Positions 32,035-41,521 of a stretch of DNA of 50,872 nt are shown here, in pieces (within the stretch, counting starts at the first letter, position 1; every line of letters begins with the position of its first letter). The position numbers and the translations under genes were made by a program. The notes below the pieces were generated by a model. The model had not been told where the DNA came from and ran no database searches. It was given only the letters and a program-made list of their open reading frames with translations. Source of the stretch: Deltaproteobacteria bacterium (lineage in GTDB: Bacteria; Desulfobacterota; GWC2-55-46); contig JACRET010000020.1 in NCBI GenBank assembly GCA_016218105.1, positions 1 through 50,872 of the forward strand, read 5' to 3'.

Positions 32035-33978
32035 ATGAACTTCATAAAGAAAAATATCTCCTACATAATAATCTGCTCTGTCTTATTCTTGATATTCGCC
32101 TCGCAGAACAGGTTCTATGGGCCTTCCAGGGTAGAGATTTCGGGAAGGTACAGCTCTCCATCGCAAGTGCGCCTCTCATGGAGGACAGGTGAGGAGCGGC
32201 TTGGAAATGTTTCCGTTAAGCTCGGCTCCCGCCCTGATGGCGCTGAGTACCGGGCTACGGATTCACTGGACGTGCCCCAGCTGAAGCTCAGGGAGGTAAC
32301 GATAGAAGAAGCGGGGGGTACTCCTTTCGAGATAGAATCGATCAGGGTATTCTCAGGGGGCGAACTCCTCTATGATGTCCCTGACAGGTACTTACCCATC
32401 CGCATACATCAATACTATAGGCATACGAGGTCTTTCCATCCGGTCCTTGTCTCGGTGCAGATCGCGCTTTCGATAATAATTACTTATATCCTTTACCTGG
32501 CAAAGAGATACATCAGCGGCGGGGTGAGAAAGAGGCTCTTTGAGGAAAAGGGATATGTCTTTCTCATACTCTTTTTATTTTTCGCGGCCTCGTTCTCTTT
32601 CTGGCTCGTCGGGCAGTGGCCGGGAGCTTCCAACATGGACTCTTTCGATGTCCTCAGGCAGGTGAGGACGTTTAATTTCCACCGTTGGCACACGCTCGTA
32701 TATCCGCTCTACGTCCTGGCGCTCTCGCAGTTCAGCCCTTCCCCGGCTTCGGTGTCGATATTTCAGATACTCGCGAGCTCCATGCTCGGGGCGTATATAC
32801 TCTTCAGGTGCTGGAGGCAGGGGCTCAATATCATTGTCGTAGCCGTGTTCGCGGTACTCTTCGCGGCATCCGTCCCGATCGGCCTGTACAACATATACCT
32901 CATGAAGGACGTGCCGTTCGCGCTCCTCGCGGTGCTGCTTGCCTCGCTTACCTTCTTCCTGTTCTACAGGAAGACATACCTCAATGAGAAGACGGATTGG
33001 TCTCTTGCAAGGCTTCTGGGGCTTTCGGCGATACTCGTCGCCCTTGCGTCAGTAAGGCACAACGGCGTAGTGTACATGGCGGCCCTCCCTCCGCTTTTTT
33101 ATTTCGGAAAGATAATGGAGATGAGAAAGGCTGTTTTATTCGTAGCCGTCTCCGTTGTCATGTACGCCTTCGTCCAGCTGGCCCTTCCCCGCCTGATGAT
33201 AAATAAAGAGGTGGCCTTCCCGAGGATAGAGGCGGTCAACATGACCCTCCAGGTCAACCCGCTGACCTCTATCATGAAGTCCCCCTGGTACTATACCGAA
33301 GACACTGATAAGGACAGGAAGATAATCGGAAAGCTGATGGACTTCGAGAAACTCAGGCAAACTTACGTCCCGCACAGCGCGGACTTCATACTCTTTAACC
33401 CCGATTTCAAAGGATGGTATCTTTCGAAAGAGGATTACTCCGAGGTACAGGACCTTTATTTCAGGCTCACGCTTAATAACCTCCCGCTTTTCATCTCTGA
33501 GCGCGCCTATGTCTTCATGGCTGCGCTCGGGCTTCCGGTGTCACAGTGGACAGAGGGGCTCTACCACAATAACTGGGAGGACATGGACAGGTATGGTTCC
33601 GCGTTCACGATCCTGAGCGATATCGCCTTTTCGCCCATTTCAAAAGGCATCTACGGCCTTCAGGTGAAGATGCTCAAAAAAACAGGCGTGATGTACAGGC
33701 TGAACGGCAAGGAATTCTGGCTTGGGCTAAGGCTCCTCGTATGGAACGGCCTGATACCTCTTTTTGTACTGGTCTGTATCGCCGTAGCTTACAAATTCGT
33801 CCCGTGCAGCGCTCTTGCGTCCCTGGTAGTACTCATACAGGCGCCTTTTCTCTTCTTCCTCATCGCCGGGAGCCCCTTCAGATTCATTTATTTTATTTAC
33901 TATTTCGGGTATTTTATTATACCATTACTCCTGCTCGAAATAGCCGGAAAACGGCGCGTTCGAGATGGCCTTAAATAG
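32035..33978 (+). CDS. Polytopic membrane protein with an N-terminal beta domain (GT-C/DUF6020-like)
   Basis: Integral membrane protein of 647 residues. Topology from sequence: one transmembrane helix (about 7-24, ISYIIICSVLFLIFASQ), a ~100-residue beta-rich soluble segment (about 25-125), then about ten helices, with a second soluble segment between roughly 395 and 520. The motif QWPGASNMDSFDVLRQVRTF after the third helix resembles DUF6020-like and GT-C proteins, where acidic residues in the first loop serve catalysis. It may be a polyprenyl-phosphate-sugar-dependent glycosyltransferase. Start is uncertain: ATG at 32035 is preferred to a GTG at 32014; neither has a strong ribosome site. Confidence 0.75.
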   Translation: MNFIKKNISYIIICSVLFLIFASQNRFYGPSRVEISGRYSSPSQVRLSWRTGEERLGNVSVKLGSRPDGAEYRATDSLDVPQLKLREVTIEEAGGTPFEIESIRVFSGGELLYDVPDRYLPIRIHQYYRHTRSFHPVLVSVQIALSIIITYILYLAKRYISGGVRKRLFEEKGYVFLILFLFFAASFSFWLVGQWPGASNMDSFDVLRQVRTFNFHRWHTLVYPLYVLALSQFSPSPASVSIFQILASSMLGAYILFRCWRQGLNIIVVAVFAVLFAASVPIGLYNIYLMKDVPFALLAVLLASLTFFLFYRKTYLNEKTDWSLARLLGLSAILVALASVRHNGVVYMAALPPLFYFGKIMEMRKAVLFVAVSVVMYAFVQLALPRLMINKEVAFPRIEAVNMTLQVNPLTSIMKSPWYYTEDTDKDRKIIGKLMDFEKLRQTYVPHSADFILFNPDFKGWYLSKEDYSEVQDLYFRLTLNNLPLFISERAYVFMAALGLPVSQWTEGLYHNNWEDMDRYGSAFTILSDIAFSPISKGIYGLQVKMLKKTGVMYRLNGKEFWLGLRLLVWNGLIPLFVLVCIAVAYKFVPCSALASLVVLIQAPFLFFLIAGSPFRFIYFIYYFGYFIIPLLLLEIAGKRRVRDGLK

Positions 33979-34026
33979 CTGATCGCATAATAAATTTCAA
34001 GGATTACGTTCATTCAGGGGTTTTAG

Positions 34027-34917
34027 ATGCGGTTGCCGACAGATATAACTATAACTTCCCACCGCGCGGGCATTGGCAAGGTAATAGTCGCCTATAAAAA
34101 GCTCGTTCAGAAGCTCATTTCTCCATACCTTAAGAACGTGTTTGAAAATGAGCACCGTATCCTTGAGGAGAGGTTCCATGACCTTGAGCACAAGAGGATA
34201 GCCTCTCATGAGGCGATGGACTCAAGGCTCACCCAGGAAGAGGCGTTTACGAACGACCTTATAAAGAAAGTGGACATAGTGGCGAGGCTCCTCCACAAAA
34301 GACAGGAGGATATAAATTGCCAGTACGAAGGGATATACAATAAATTAGAGACGCTGAGGCTCAGGTTTGAGGACCATCTTGATAATGCGCCGTCTAAGGT
34401 CGATCCGGAAAAGATATCGGCTGCATACGCGCCGTTGCTTGCCTGTATTCCCGCGGATGAGCGCGTCTTTGTCGCCGGCAGCGGCTTAAGTACTGTGCTT
34501 GAATCTATTAAACAGAAACCCGTAGCTTTAGAGGGAGCATCCGGAATTGACGCCGAGGCGGCTTTAATCCAGCGCTTGCAGGGCTTTGAAGACGGCTCTC
34601 TCGGGGCCATATTTATTTCACACCTGGAGATCGGGCCTGATCCATGCGCGATTATCGCGGGGCTCGGCTTGAGGAAACTCAAGCACGGCGGTTTTATGGT
34701 CTTCAGGGCCGCCAACCGATCCAAAAAACTCCATTCCGGGCTGACAAGGCATATATTCGAAGGCGCGGGGTTTAAAGGGTTAGAGACATGGTTTTTAACC
34801 GAGAACGGTGAGAAGTGTTCCCTCTCCAGCGCGGACGGAAAGTCCGGCCTTGATAAATCCAATTCCATTATGCAATCAGCTTATGAATACGCCCTCATAG
34901 CAAAGAGGATCGGGTAG
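34027..34917 (+). CDS. SHR-module coiled-coil protein with a degenerate methyltransferase-like domain
   Basis: Protein of 296 residues whose first 50 residues are close to those of the methyltransferase at 26267 (SHRAGIGK at 11-18, YKKLVQKL at 23-30). A predicted coiled-coil follows (about 45-125). The C-terminal 150 residues keep the order of a Rossmann methyltransferase: VFVAGSG near 150 as a weak motif I, GAIFISHLEIG near 197, LRKLKHGGFMVFRAA near 217-231. The usual GxGxG and acidic ribose-binding residues are largely gone, so it may be a non-catalytic regulator or scaffold. Its gene is 7 bases from the following GT4 gene. Confidence 0.75.
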   Translation: MRLPTDITITSHRAGIGKVIVAYKKLVQKLISPYLKNVFENEHRILEERFHDLEHKRIASHEAMDSRLTQEEAFTNDLIKKVDIVARLLHKRQEDINCQYEGIYNKLETLRLRFEDHLDNAPSKVDPEKISAAYAPLLACIPADERVFVAGSGLSTVLESIKQKPVALEGASGIDAEAALIQRLQGFEDGSLGAIFISHLEIGPDPCAIIAGLGLRKLKHGGFMVFRAANRSKKLHSGLTRHIFEGAGFKGLETWFLTENGEKCSLSSADGKSGLDKSNSIMQSAYEYALIAKRIG

Positions 34918-34924
34918 CGCCTCC

Positions 34925-36094
34925 ATGAGGATCAGGTTCGTGACTCCGTGGTACGGTGAGTTCGCCGGCGGCGCAGAGTTCGCGGCGAGAAAGCTCGCGG
35001 AAAATCTCCTTAAGGCCGGCGTTGACGCCGGAGTCCTCACTACTTGCGCGAAAACCCCCTTCGAGAACTGGTGGACTGACTTCTACAGTCCCGGCGAATA
35101 CGATTTGAACGGGGTGAAGGTGCTGCGCTTTCCCTTGAACAAGGGGGGCGCCGTCCTCTACAACCGGGTCTTGGAAAAGACGATAGCCGGGGTTCCTCTT
35201 ACGAGGGAGGACGAACTGGATTCGATGCGCGGCGGCATTAACAGCCACGCCCTCATATCATACATAAAGAAACACCGGGACTTGACTTGCGTATATATGC
35301 CGTACCTCTACGGCCCCACCTTCTGGGGCGTTAACGCCGCCCCGGAAAGGTCGGTCATGATACCCTGCCTCCATGACGAAGCCGAGGCCCGCTGGGTTAC
35401 GATAAAGGACACATTCCTCAAGGCAAAGAAAGTTATATTCCTCTCCGAAGAGGAGAAGGCGCTCGCGGGCCGTCTCTATGGGAAGACCATGGACGGGATG
35501 CCGTCCCCAGGGATGGGGGTAAACACCAAAATAACCTTTAACGAGTCAAGGTTCAGGGAAAAATACAGGATAGACGGCCAGTTCCTTGTCTATGCAGGCA
35601 GAAAAGTAAACGGCAAGAACATCGAACTCCTGATAGAATATTTCGAGACATATTTAAAATTCTATAACAGACACATGAAGCTTGTCTTTATAGGCGGAGG
35701 GGACGCCTCGCTTGTTCCAAAGGACGACGCGCGTTTCGTAGACCTCTCATTCATACCCGAGCAGGACAAGTTCGACGCGCTCTCCGCGTCAGTGGCTCTA
35801 TGCAATCTCTCGATAAACGAGAGCTTCTCGTTCGTGATAATGGAGAGCTGGCTTACGGGCAGGCCGGTGATCGTCTCTTCAAAGGGGATTGTTACGGCGG
35901 GACACTGCGTTAAAAGCGGCGGAGGGTTCGCCGTGTCGGACGCGGAGGAGTTTTGCGTGAGGGTGCACCATCTCTCAAGGCAAGCCGGTGAAGCGGGAGA
36001 GATGGGCTCATCCGGCAGGGAATACGTGCTTGATAATTATTCATGGGATAAGGTAGTCCGCCGGTATATGGAAATTTTCGAGAATATAAGATGA
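34925..36094 (+). CDS. Family 4 glycosyltransferase
   Basis: GT4 enzyme of 389 residues. It begins RFVTPWYGEFAGGAEFAARKLAENL, with GGAE near 14-17 in the usual donor/acceptor loop, followed by VLTTCAKTPFENWWTDFY near 37-54. The donor domain has YAGRKVNGKNIELL and the EX7E-like NESFSFVIMES near 297-307. It is a paralogue of the GT4 at 47810, which shares TPWYG/IPWYG, GGAE, LTTC and IPCLHDE. It overlaps the next glycosyltransferase by 4 bases. Confidence 0.9.
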   Translation: MRIRFVTPWYGEFAGGAEFAARKLAENLLKAGVDAGVLTTCAKTPFENWWTDFYSPGEYDLNGVKVLRFPLNKGGAVLYNRVLEKTIAGVPLTREDELDSMRGGINSHALISYIKKHRDLTCVYMPYLYGPTFWGVNAAPERSVMIPCLHDEAEARWVTIKDTFLKAKKVIFLSEEEKALAGRLYGKTMDGMPSPGMGVNTKITFNESRFREKYRIDGQFLVYAGRKVNGKNIELLIEYFETYLKFYNRHMKLVFIGGGDASLVPKDDARFVDLSFIPEQDKFDALSASVALCNLSINESFSFVIMESWLTGRPVIVSSKGIVTAGHCVKSGGGFAVSDAEEFCVRVHHLSRQAGEAGEMGSSGREYVLDNYSWDKVVRRYMEIFENIR

Positions 36095-38469
36095 GGATAC
36101 TGATAGACGGGCAGACCCTGCACACCCACGAAAGGTACAGGGGGATCGGAAGGTATTTTATCGAGGTCTTGAGCGAGCTCGCCGCGCGGCATGAACACTC
36201 GATAACGCTGGCCTCTTTCCAGGGCATGGATTTAAGGGGCCTGCCTGGCAACATCTCCGCTGTCACTATAGACGTGGACGCGGAAGCTGACGCCGCCCTT
36301 AAGACATTACAGTACAGGCAGGGGCTTGAGGACATCGCGGAGCGTGACGGGTTTGATGTCTTCTGGAATCCCAACCCGCTCATGGATAATGTGCTATTCC
36401 CCGGCATTTTAAAGGGGTGCGGGAATATCGCCACGGTCCATGACCTTATCCCGCTTATATTTCCTGACAAGTACCTGTACACGCTGAGTACGGAGCTTTT
36501 TGAGGGGTATCTGAGCAGGGTTCTAAAGCTCCCGTTATATGACAGGATAATAGCCGTATCGAATTCCACAAGGAATGACGCGGTTAAATTCGCCTCAGTG
36601 GGCGAGGATAGGATCACGGTGATCCATGAGGGGATAAATCAGATCTTCTTTGAAAGGCAGAGCGCCGATGACAAGGAAGAGGTAAGCTTCAGGTACGGAC
36701 TGCCGAAGGATTTTATTTTTACCTTGGGCGGCCCAAATTTCAGAAAGAACAATGAGAACCTTGTAAGGGCGTTCTCAATATTGATAAAAAGGCACGGCAA
36801 AGACACCAATCTTGTATTTGGGAGCGATTTTCCAAAAGAGTCAAGGGAACGGCTTGAAGCCCTGGCAAAGGAATCAGGCGTCTTTGAGAGGCTCTTTTTC
36901 ATAGGCTCCGTCCCGGACGGGGACCTGGGGGCTGTCTATTCTCTTTCGAGCGCCTTTATATTCCCGTCGCTCTATGAGGGGTTCGGGCTGCCGATCCTTG
37001 AGGCCTTTGCCTCTGGCACACCTGTGCTCGCTGCTGAAAATTCCTCTATCCCTGAGATAGTGGGAGAGGCGGGACTGTATTTCGACGGAGGCAACGCGGA
37101 AGACATCGCGGAGAAGGCGTCTAAGCTCCTGGGGGACAAGGACCTTCAGAACTCCTGTAAAGAGGCGGGCCTGAAAAGAGCGCGCGAGTTCAGCTGGAAG
37201 AAGACCGCCCTCGATACATTGGCGCTTTTCGAATCGGCCTTGAAAGAGGAACGGAAAGGGGCGGCGATAAGAAAAACCGGCCGTAAGAAACAGAGGCTCG
37301 CTTTTTTCAGCCCTTTCAATCCACAGCACTCAGGCATAGCGGACTACAGCGAAGAGCTGCTCATCCATCTTAAAGGCAAAGCCGAGATCGACCTCTTCGT
37401 TGACGGGATCACCCCGTCAAACCCGGAGATAATCAGGAATTTCAGATTCCATGATCATAAGGAATTTGAAAAGATGGCCGGGGGATATGACAATATCATC
37501 TACCACATGGGGAACAATACGCTGCATGAATACATATATGCCGCGCTTAAAAAGTATCCGGGTATAACGGTGCTACATGACTTCAATATCCATCCCTTTA
37601 TAAGGGTGACCACTCTCGACAAGAACGACAGGGATGCTTACGGGCGGGAGCTGGAGGGGTGCTACGGAGCGCTTGGCAGGGTGCTGGTGGAGAAGATAAA
37701 AAATGAGGATTATAACCTCTCGGTACACAGCTTCCCTCTCAATAGAAAAATATTCGAGGCGAGCAAGGCTGTAATAGTCCACAGCCAATGGTGCAGGGAT
37801 CAGGTTTACGGCGGCAATGTCTTTGTCGTGCCGAGCGGGGTTAATATCGAACCGGAGCTGAAGGCGGATGAACTGAAGGCCCTGCGCAGAGCGCTCGGCA
37901 TGGATGATAATACCTTCGCCATCGCATGCTTCGGCGATATCGTATACACAAAGAGGATCGACGTTATCATAAAGGCCTTCTCTATATTCAGGCTTTTCAC
38001 CGAAAACGCGAAGCTTTATCTGGTCGGGAAAAATTATCCCGGCATGGAAGCGAAGCTCGCCAGGCTTATAGAATTTCATGGCTTGAAAGACTCCGTCGTG
38101 ATCACGGGCAAGGTCGATATGGATCTGTTCCAGAAGTACATGAAGGCGTCCGACGTTATATTAAACCTGAGGTACCCGACGCTCGGTGAGACCTCCGCGT
38201 CCCTTACCAGGGGGATGTCTTTCGGGAAGCCGGTTATAATCTCAAACGTTGCCCAGTTCAGGGAATACCCTGACGGCTGCTGCCTCAAGCTCGATGTCGG
38301 GGAGCGCGAGGTCGAGTCGCTCTTCGAGCTCCTCACTAAACTTAATAAAGACGCGGAACTCAGGGGCCGCATAGGCGGGAGCGCCAGGAGATATGTGGAG
38401 GGAAACTGCTCCTGGCCGAAAGTGGCGGAAAGATACCTCGATATCGTCGAGTCCTTTTCGGGGAATTGA
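36091..38469 (+). CDS. Tandem GT4-GT4 fusion glycosyltransferase
   Basis: One chain of 792 residues with two GT-B enzymes. Domain 1 (about 1-385) starts ILIDGQTLHTHERYRGIGRYF (3-23), includes HDLIPLIFPDKY, and has EX7E as LYEGFGLPILEAF near 293-305. Domain 2 (about 403-792) begins LAFFSPFNPQHSGIADYSEELL, has VLHDFNIHP, and in place of EX7E shows YPTLGETSASLTRG near 697-710, where the second Glu is missing. That variant motif recurs in GT4 tandem fusions of this type. Domain 1 is a paralogue of the GT4 at 41522. The two activities probably add successive sugars. Starts by a 4-base overlap. Confidence 0.9.
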   Translation: MRILIDGQTLHTHERYRGIGRYFIEVLSELAARHEHSITLASFQGMDLRGLPGNISAVTIDVDAEADAALKTLQYRQGLEDIAERDGFDVFWNPNPLMDNVLFPGILKGCGNIATVHDLIPLIFPDKYLYTLSTELFEGYLSRVLKLPLYDRIIAVSNSTRNDAVKFASVGEDRITVIHEGINQIFFERQSADDKEEVSFRYGLPKDFIFTLGGPNFRKNNENLVRAFSILIKRHGKDTNLVFGSDFPKESRERLEALAKESGVFERLFFIGSVPDGDLGAVYSLSSAFIFPSLYEGFGLPILEAFASGTPVLAAENSSIPEIVGEAGLYFDGGNAEDIAEKASKLLGDKDLQNSCKEAGLKRAREFSWKKTALDTLALFESALKEERKGAAIRKTGRKKQRLAFFSPFNPQHSGIADYSEELLIHLKGKAEIDLFVDGITPSNPEIIRNFRFHDHKEFEKMAGGYDNIIYHMGNNTLHEYIYAALKKYPGITVLHDFNIHPFIRVTTLDKNDRDAYGRELEGCYGALGRVLVEKIKNEDYNLSVHSFPLNRKIFEASKAVIVHSQWCRDQVYGGNVFVVPSGVNIEPELKADELKALRRALGMDDNTFAIACFGDIVYTKRIDVIIKAFSIFRLFTENAKLYLVGKNYPGMEAKLARLIEFHGLKDSVVITGKVDMDLFQKYMKASDVILNLRYPTLGETSASLTRGMSFGKPVIISNVAQFREYPDGCCLKLDVGEREVESLFELLTKLNKDAELRGRIGGSARRYVEGNCSWPKVAERYLDIVESFSGN

Positions 38470-38476
38470 CCAGGTG

Positions 38477-40642
38477 ATGAATCCCTTGAAGATCGATTCC
38501 AGAAGACACCTCGCTGTGCTGGCCGTATTCTGCCTTTTGACGCTGGTGATGACTTTTCCGGCGCCTTTCCGGGCCGCGGGCCACATCTCCGACCTTTATG
38601 ACGGCTTACTTAACACATGGATACTCTCGTGGGACGTTCACAAGATTACGACCGGCCTCGGAGGCTTCTTTAACGGTAACTTCTACTATCCCCACGAAAA
38701 TACCCTGGCGTACTCGGAGCATCTCCTCGGGGCCGCCTTTTTTGCGGCTCCGATAGCGATTCTTACCAAGAACCCCGTACTCACGCACAATATAATCCAG
38801 CTCTCGTCTTTTGTCCTTACCGGTTTTTTCATGTACATCCTGGCGTACTATCTTACCGGGGACCTGCTCGCCTCCATGATCGCCGGGATTATTTTCGCCT
38901 TTACGCCATACAGGTTTACGCATTTTTCGCAGGTACAGCTCGTTATCATGCAGTGGATACCGCTGGTATTCCTTTTCCTGCACAGGTTTTTTAAGACCTT
39001 AAGCTATAAAGACCTCTTTTTGTTTACCATCTTTTTCCTGCTTGAGTTCCTCTCCTGCGGGTACTACGCGCTTTTCCTGACTGTTTTTGCGGGACTTTTC
39101 ATCGTTATCTCTATCGTTTACGGAAAGCTCTACTCAAGGCCTGACGTGTGGCTCAAGCTCGCCGTCTTCGCCGTAATATCCGCGGCTGTAATACTGCCGC
39201 TTTTCTATCCTTATATAATCACTAAAAAGACGATGGGGTTCACGAGGAGCTATGAGGAGGCTTATAAGCTCTCGGCGGATATACTCTCTTACGTAAGCGC
39301 GCCGTCTACGAATAAGATCTGGAAGCCGCTCAATCCGTATCTCGACGGAGAGCAGAACTTATTTCTAGGCTACGTTACGGTTATTCTCGGCGGGCTCGGC
39401 ATATTTTCACTTTTCAGGAATTGCGGTGAAAAGAAGGCTGACGGTCGCCCGTCAAAAAAAGAGGCGATCCTTTTTTACCTGCCGATATTCGTTCTAGCCG
39501 CGCTCTTCTCTTTTGGCCCCGTAATAAGATTCCTTCACAAAGACCTTGTGACAGGGCCGTACATGTTTCTCTACAAGTACGTCCCGGGTTTTGACGGGCT
39601 CAGGGTGCCTGCCAGGTTCGGGGTTTTCGCCATTTTTCCTCTCGCGATCTTTGCCGCTTTCGCCGTAAAATCCCTGTTTAAGAGGATAAAAGGCCCTTCG
39701 GGACGGTACGTATTGACGGCCGTCCTCGGCGCATTTATACTGGCCGAATACTTCGCCGGGCCGATAAGGGTTTTCCCTGTCGAGACCGGTAGGGATATAC
39801 CCGCCGTATATAACTGGCTCTCGGGTACAAAAGGTGATTTCGGCGTTATTGAACTCCCCGTCGGAGAGCCGGTGATCCCCGCTGACGCGAGGTATATGTA
39901 TTACTCGGCGTATCACTGGAAGAGGCTCGTAAACGGCTACAGCGGCTATGCCCCGCCGGCGTATTACGCGGTAAAAGAGGCGGTAAAATACTTCCCTGAC
40001 GATACGTCGAAGGGGATGCTTGAGGATATCGGGGTAAAGTACGTAATAATCCACGGCGGCCTCTTGGGAAAAGAGAGGCTTGAAGGGATAAGGGATAAAA
40101 GTGACGCTGACAGCGGTTTAAGATTCATAGTGCGGTTTGGAGAGGACTATGTGTATGAACTCCTTCCGTCAACACAAAAAAATGATATAATCCCCGGCGG
40201 AGATCTGAAGGAGATCCCAAACCGGAACTGGTCGGTAAAGGCGAGTATATCCGGGGACAGGGCAGGGCTGGCCATTGACGGCAACAGGGATTCGGCAAGC
40301 AGGTGGTGGACAGGCAGGCCCCAGAAAAAGGGCGATTTCTTTGAGCTCGACATGGGCGGGGTTTATAACGTGGCGGGGATAAAGATGACTCTGGGCTATA
40401 TACTCGACCCCCCGGTTGGTTACAGGGTAGAGACCTCGCTCAATGGATATAAATGGGATTTGGCCAGAGAGGATGGGGCACCCAGGGTTCCAATAATGGC
40501 GTTTATAAAAAATCCTACGGATGTTTCGTTTGATATCTTCTTTGAGCCAAGGCGAGCCAGGATTGTAAGGATTACGCAGACTGGGGAAGACAAGGTCAGG
40601 TGGTGGGGAATTGCGGAATTAAAAGTTTTTGAAAAACATTGA
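38477..40642 (+). CDS. GT-C-like polytopic membrane protein with a C-terminal discoidin (F5/8 type C) domain
   Basis: Integral membrane protein of about 721 residues. About eleven transmembrane helices fill residues 12-440, including the conserved NTWILSWDVHKITTGLGGFF and NTLAYSEH segments also seen in the protein at 42693. A soluble part (about 445-575) contains ARYMYYSAYHWKRLVNGYSGY and GVKYVIIHGG. The tail (about 580-718) is a discoidin-like beta-sandwich: IDGNRDSASRWWTG, FFELDMGGVYNVAGIKM, YRVETSLNGYKWDL, ARIVRITQTG, WWGIAELKVFE. GT-C enzymes use polyprenyl-phosphate sugars, and the discoidin fold should lie in the periplasm. ATG at 38477 is chosen over an extended frame that overlaps the GT4-GT4 gene; GTG at 38474 is an alternative. 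Confidence 0.82.
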   Translation: MNPLKIDSRRHLAVLAVFCLLTLVMTFPAPFRAAGHISDLYDGLLNTWILSWDVHKITTGLGGFFNGNFYYPHENTLAYSEHLLGAAFFAAPIAILTKNPVLTHNIIQLSSFVLTGFFMYILAYYLTGDLLASMIAGIIFAFTPYRFTHFSQVQLVIMQWIPLVFLFLHRFFKTLSYKDLFLFTIFFLLEFLSCGYYALFLTVFAGLFIVISIVYGKLYSRPDVWLKLAVFAVISAAVILPLFYPYIITKKTMGFTRSYEEAYKLSADILSYVSAPSTNKIWKPLNPYLDGEQNLFLGYVTVILGGLGIFSLFRNCGEKKADGRPSKKEAILFYLPIFVLAALFSFGPVIRFLHKDLVTGPYMFLYKYVPGFDGLRVPARFGVFAIFPLAIFAAFAVKSLFKRIKGPSGRYVLTAVLGAFILAEYFAGPIRVFPVETGRDIPAVYNWLSGTKGDFGVIELPVGEPVIPADARYMYYSAYHWKRLVNGYSGYAPPAYYAVKEAVKYFPDDTSKGMLEDIGVKYVIIHGGLLGKERLEGIRDKSDADSGLRFIVRFGEDYVYELLPSTQKNDIIPGGDLKEIPNRNWSVKASISGDRAGLAIDGNRDSASRWWTGRPQKKGDFFELDMGGVYNVAGIKMTLGYILDPPVGYRVETSLNGYKWDLAREDGAPRVPIMAFIKNPTDVSFDIFFEPRRARIVRITQTGEDKVRWWGIAELKVFEKH

Positions 40643-40650
40643 GCAAGACA

Positions 40651-40658
40651 AAGGAGGT
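40651..40658 (+). promoter_or_regulatory. Ribosome binding site choosing the ATG at 40662
   Basis: AAGGAGGT directly before the ATG at 40662. An earlier in-frame TTG at 40629 lies within the preceding gene and has no such signal. Confidence 0.75.
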
Positions 40659-40661
40659 CTT

Positions 40662-41444
40662 ATGGAACTCGATTCTGTGTATTTCGATTTGGATATACCC
40701 TATGCCGGGAAGATTAGCTTGAGAGGATCTCGCCAGGATAACAGCATAGTAAAACCCATAATGGAGACCGGCTCTTATGAGCCTAAGCTTATGAGGCTTT
40801 TGAATGACCTGCTTAAGCCAGGCGATACCTTTCTTGACCTAGGGGCGAATATCGGGGTCATGTCCGTAGCGGCTTCTTATTATGTCGGGCCTTCCGGCAT
40901 GGTAATAGCGGTTGAGGCAGGGAAGATTAATTTTGAATACCTGAAGGAAAATATGGAAAGAAGAGGAATTGAAAATTATAAATTATTCAATTGCGGTGTA
41001 TGGGATTACGAAACCACATTGAAGTTTTCTTATGTGCCTCAGGTCGCGGGCTGTTCTTTTTTCTCCACGACCGGCATTGAGGAAGGGAATGTGGAAGTGG
41101 TGCAATGTAGAACGGTGGACGGTATACTTTCCGGCCTGAATAATCCTCATATAAATCTTACGAAGATAGACGTTGAAGGGGCTGAACTAAAAGCCCTCAC
41201 AGGCATGGACAGGACAATTGAACGGTGCAGGCCCAATATTATTTTTGAATTGAACAATGGGACGCTCAAGAGGTTTTTTGATATCACCCCGGAGAAGATT
41301 TGGGATTTTTTTACAGAGAGAGGATACTCGCTTTTTGATTTTAATGAAGGCGAAGAACTACTGAAGATATCCACTCCATTTGAATTCTCCAATCTTACAT
41401 CAGGGGAAAAGGGCTGGACGGAGTTGTTGGCCCGTCCTTGCTGA
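40662..41444 (+). CDS. FkbM-family methyltransferase
   Basis: SAM-dependent O-methyltransferase of 260 residues. Motif I is LDLGANIGVMS near 58-68, with VIAVEAG after it. The FkbM signature appears as CRTVDGILSGL and INLTKIDVEGAELKALTGM (about 147-182), followed by RPNIIFELNN. The family methylates hydroxyl groups of sugars and polyketides; here a sugar is likely. The stretch around this gene is a little AT-richer than the preceding genes. It follows the discoidin-tailed membrane protein without an intergenic gap. Confidence 0.9.
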   Translation: MELDSVYFDLDIPYAGKISLRGSRQDNSIVKPIMETGSYEPKLMRLLNDLLKPGDTFLDLGANIGVMSVAASYYVGPSGMVIAVEAGKINFEYLKENMERRGIENYKLFNCGVWDYETTLKFSYVPQVAGCSFFSTTGIEEGNVEVVQCRTVDGILSGLNNPHINLTKIDVEGAELKALTGMDRTIERCRPNIIFELNNGTLKRFFDITPEKIWDFFTERGYSLFDFNEGEELLKISTPFEFSNLTSGEKGWTELLARPC

Positions 41445-41521
41445 GAAAAAAGGAAAAACATGGCTTGCATATCGACCGGCGGGATAGCACAAATTCCCCT
41501 AACCCTAAAGCCTGAACCATT

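Noticed and set aside
34206-34868. 220-codon antisense frame opposite the degenerate methyltransferase gene
   Set aside because: Composition is Ser/Pro/Leu-rich without a domain; the + strand frame shares its N-terminus with another protein in the window, so it is the real one.
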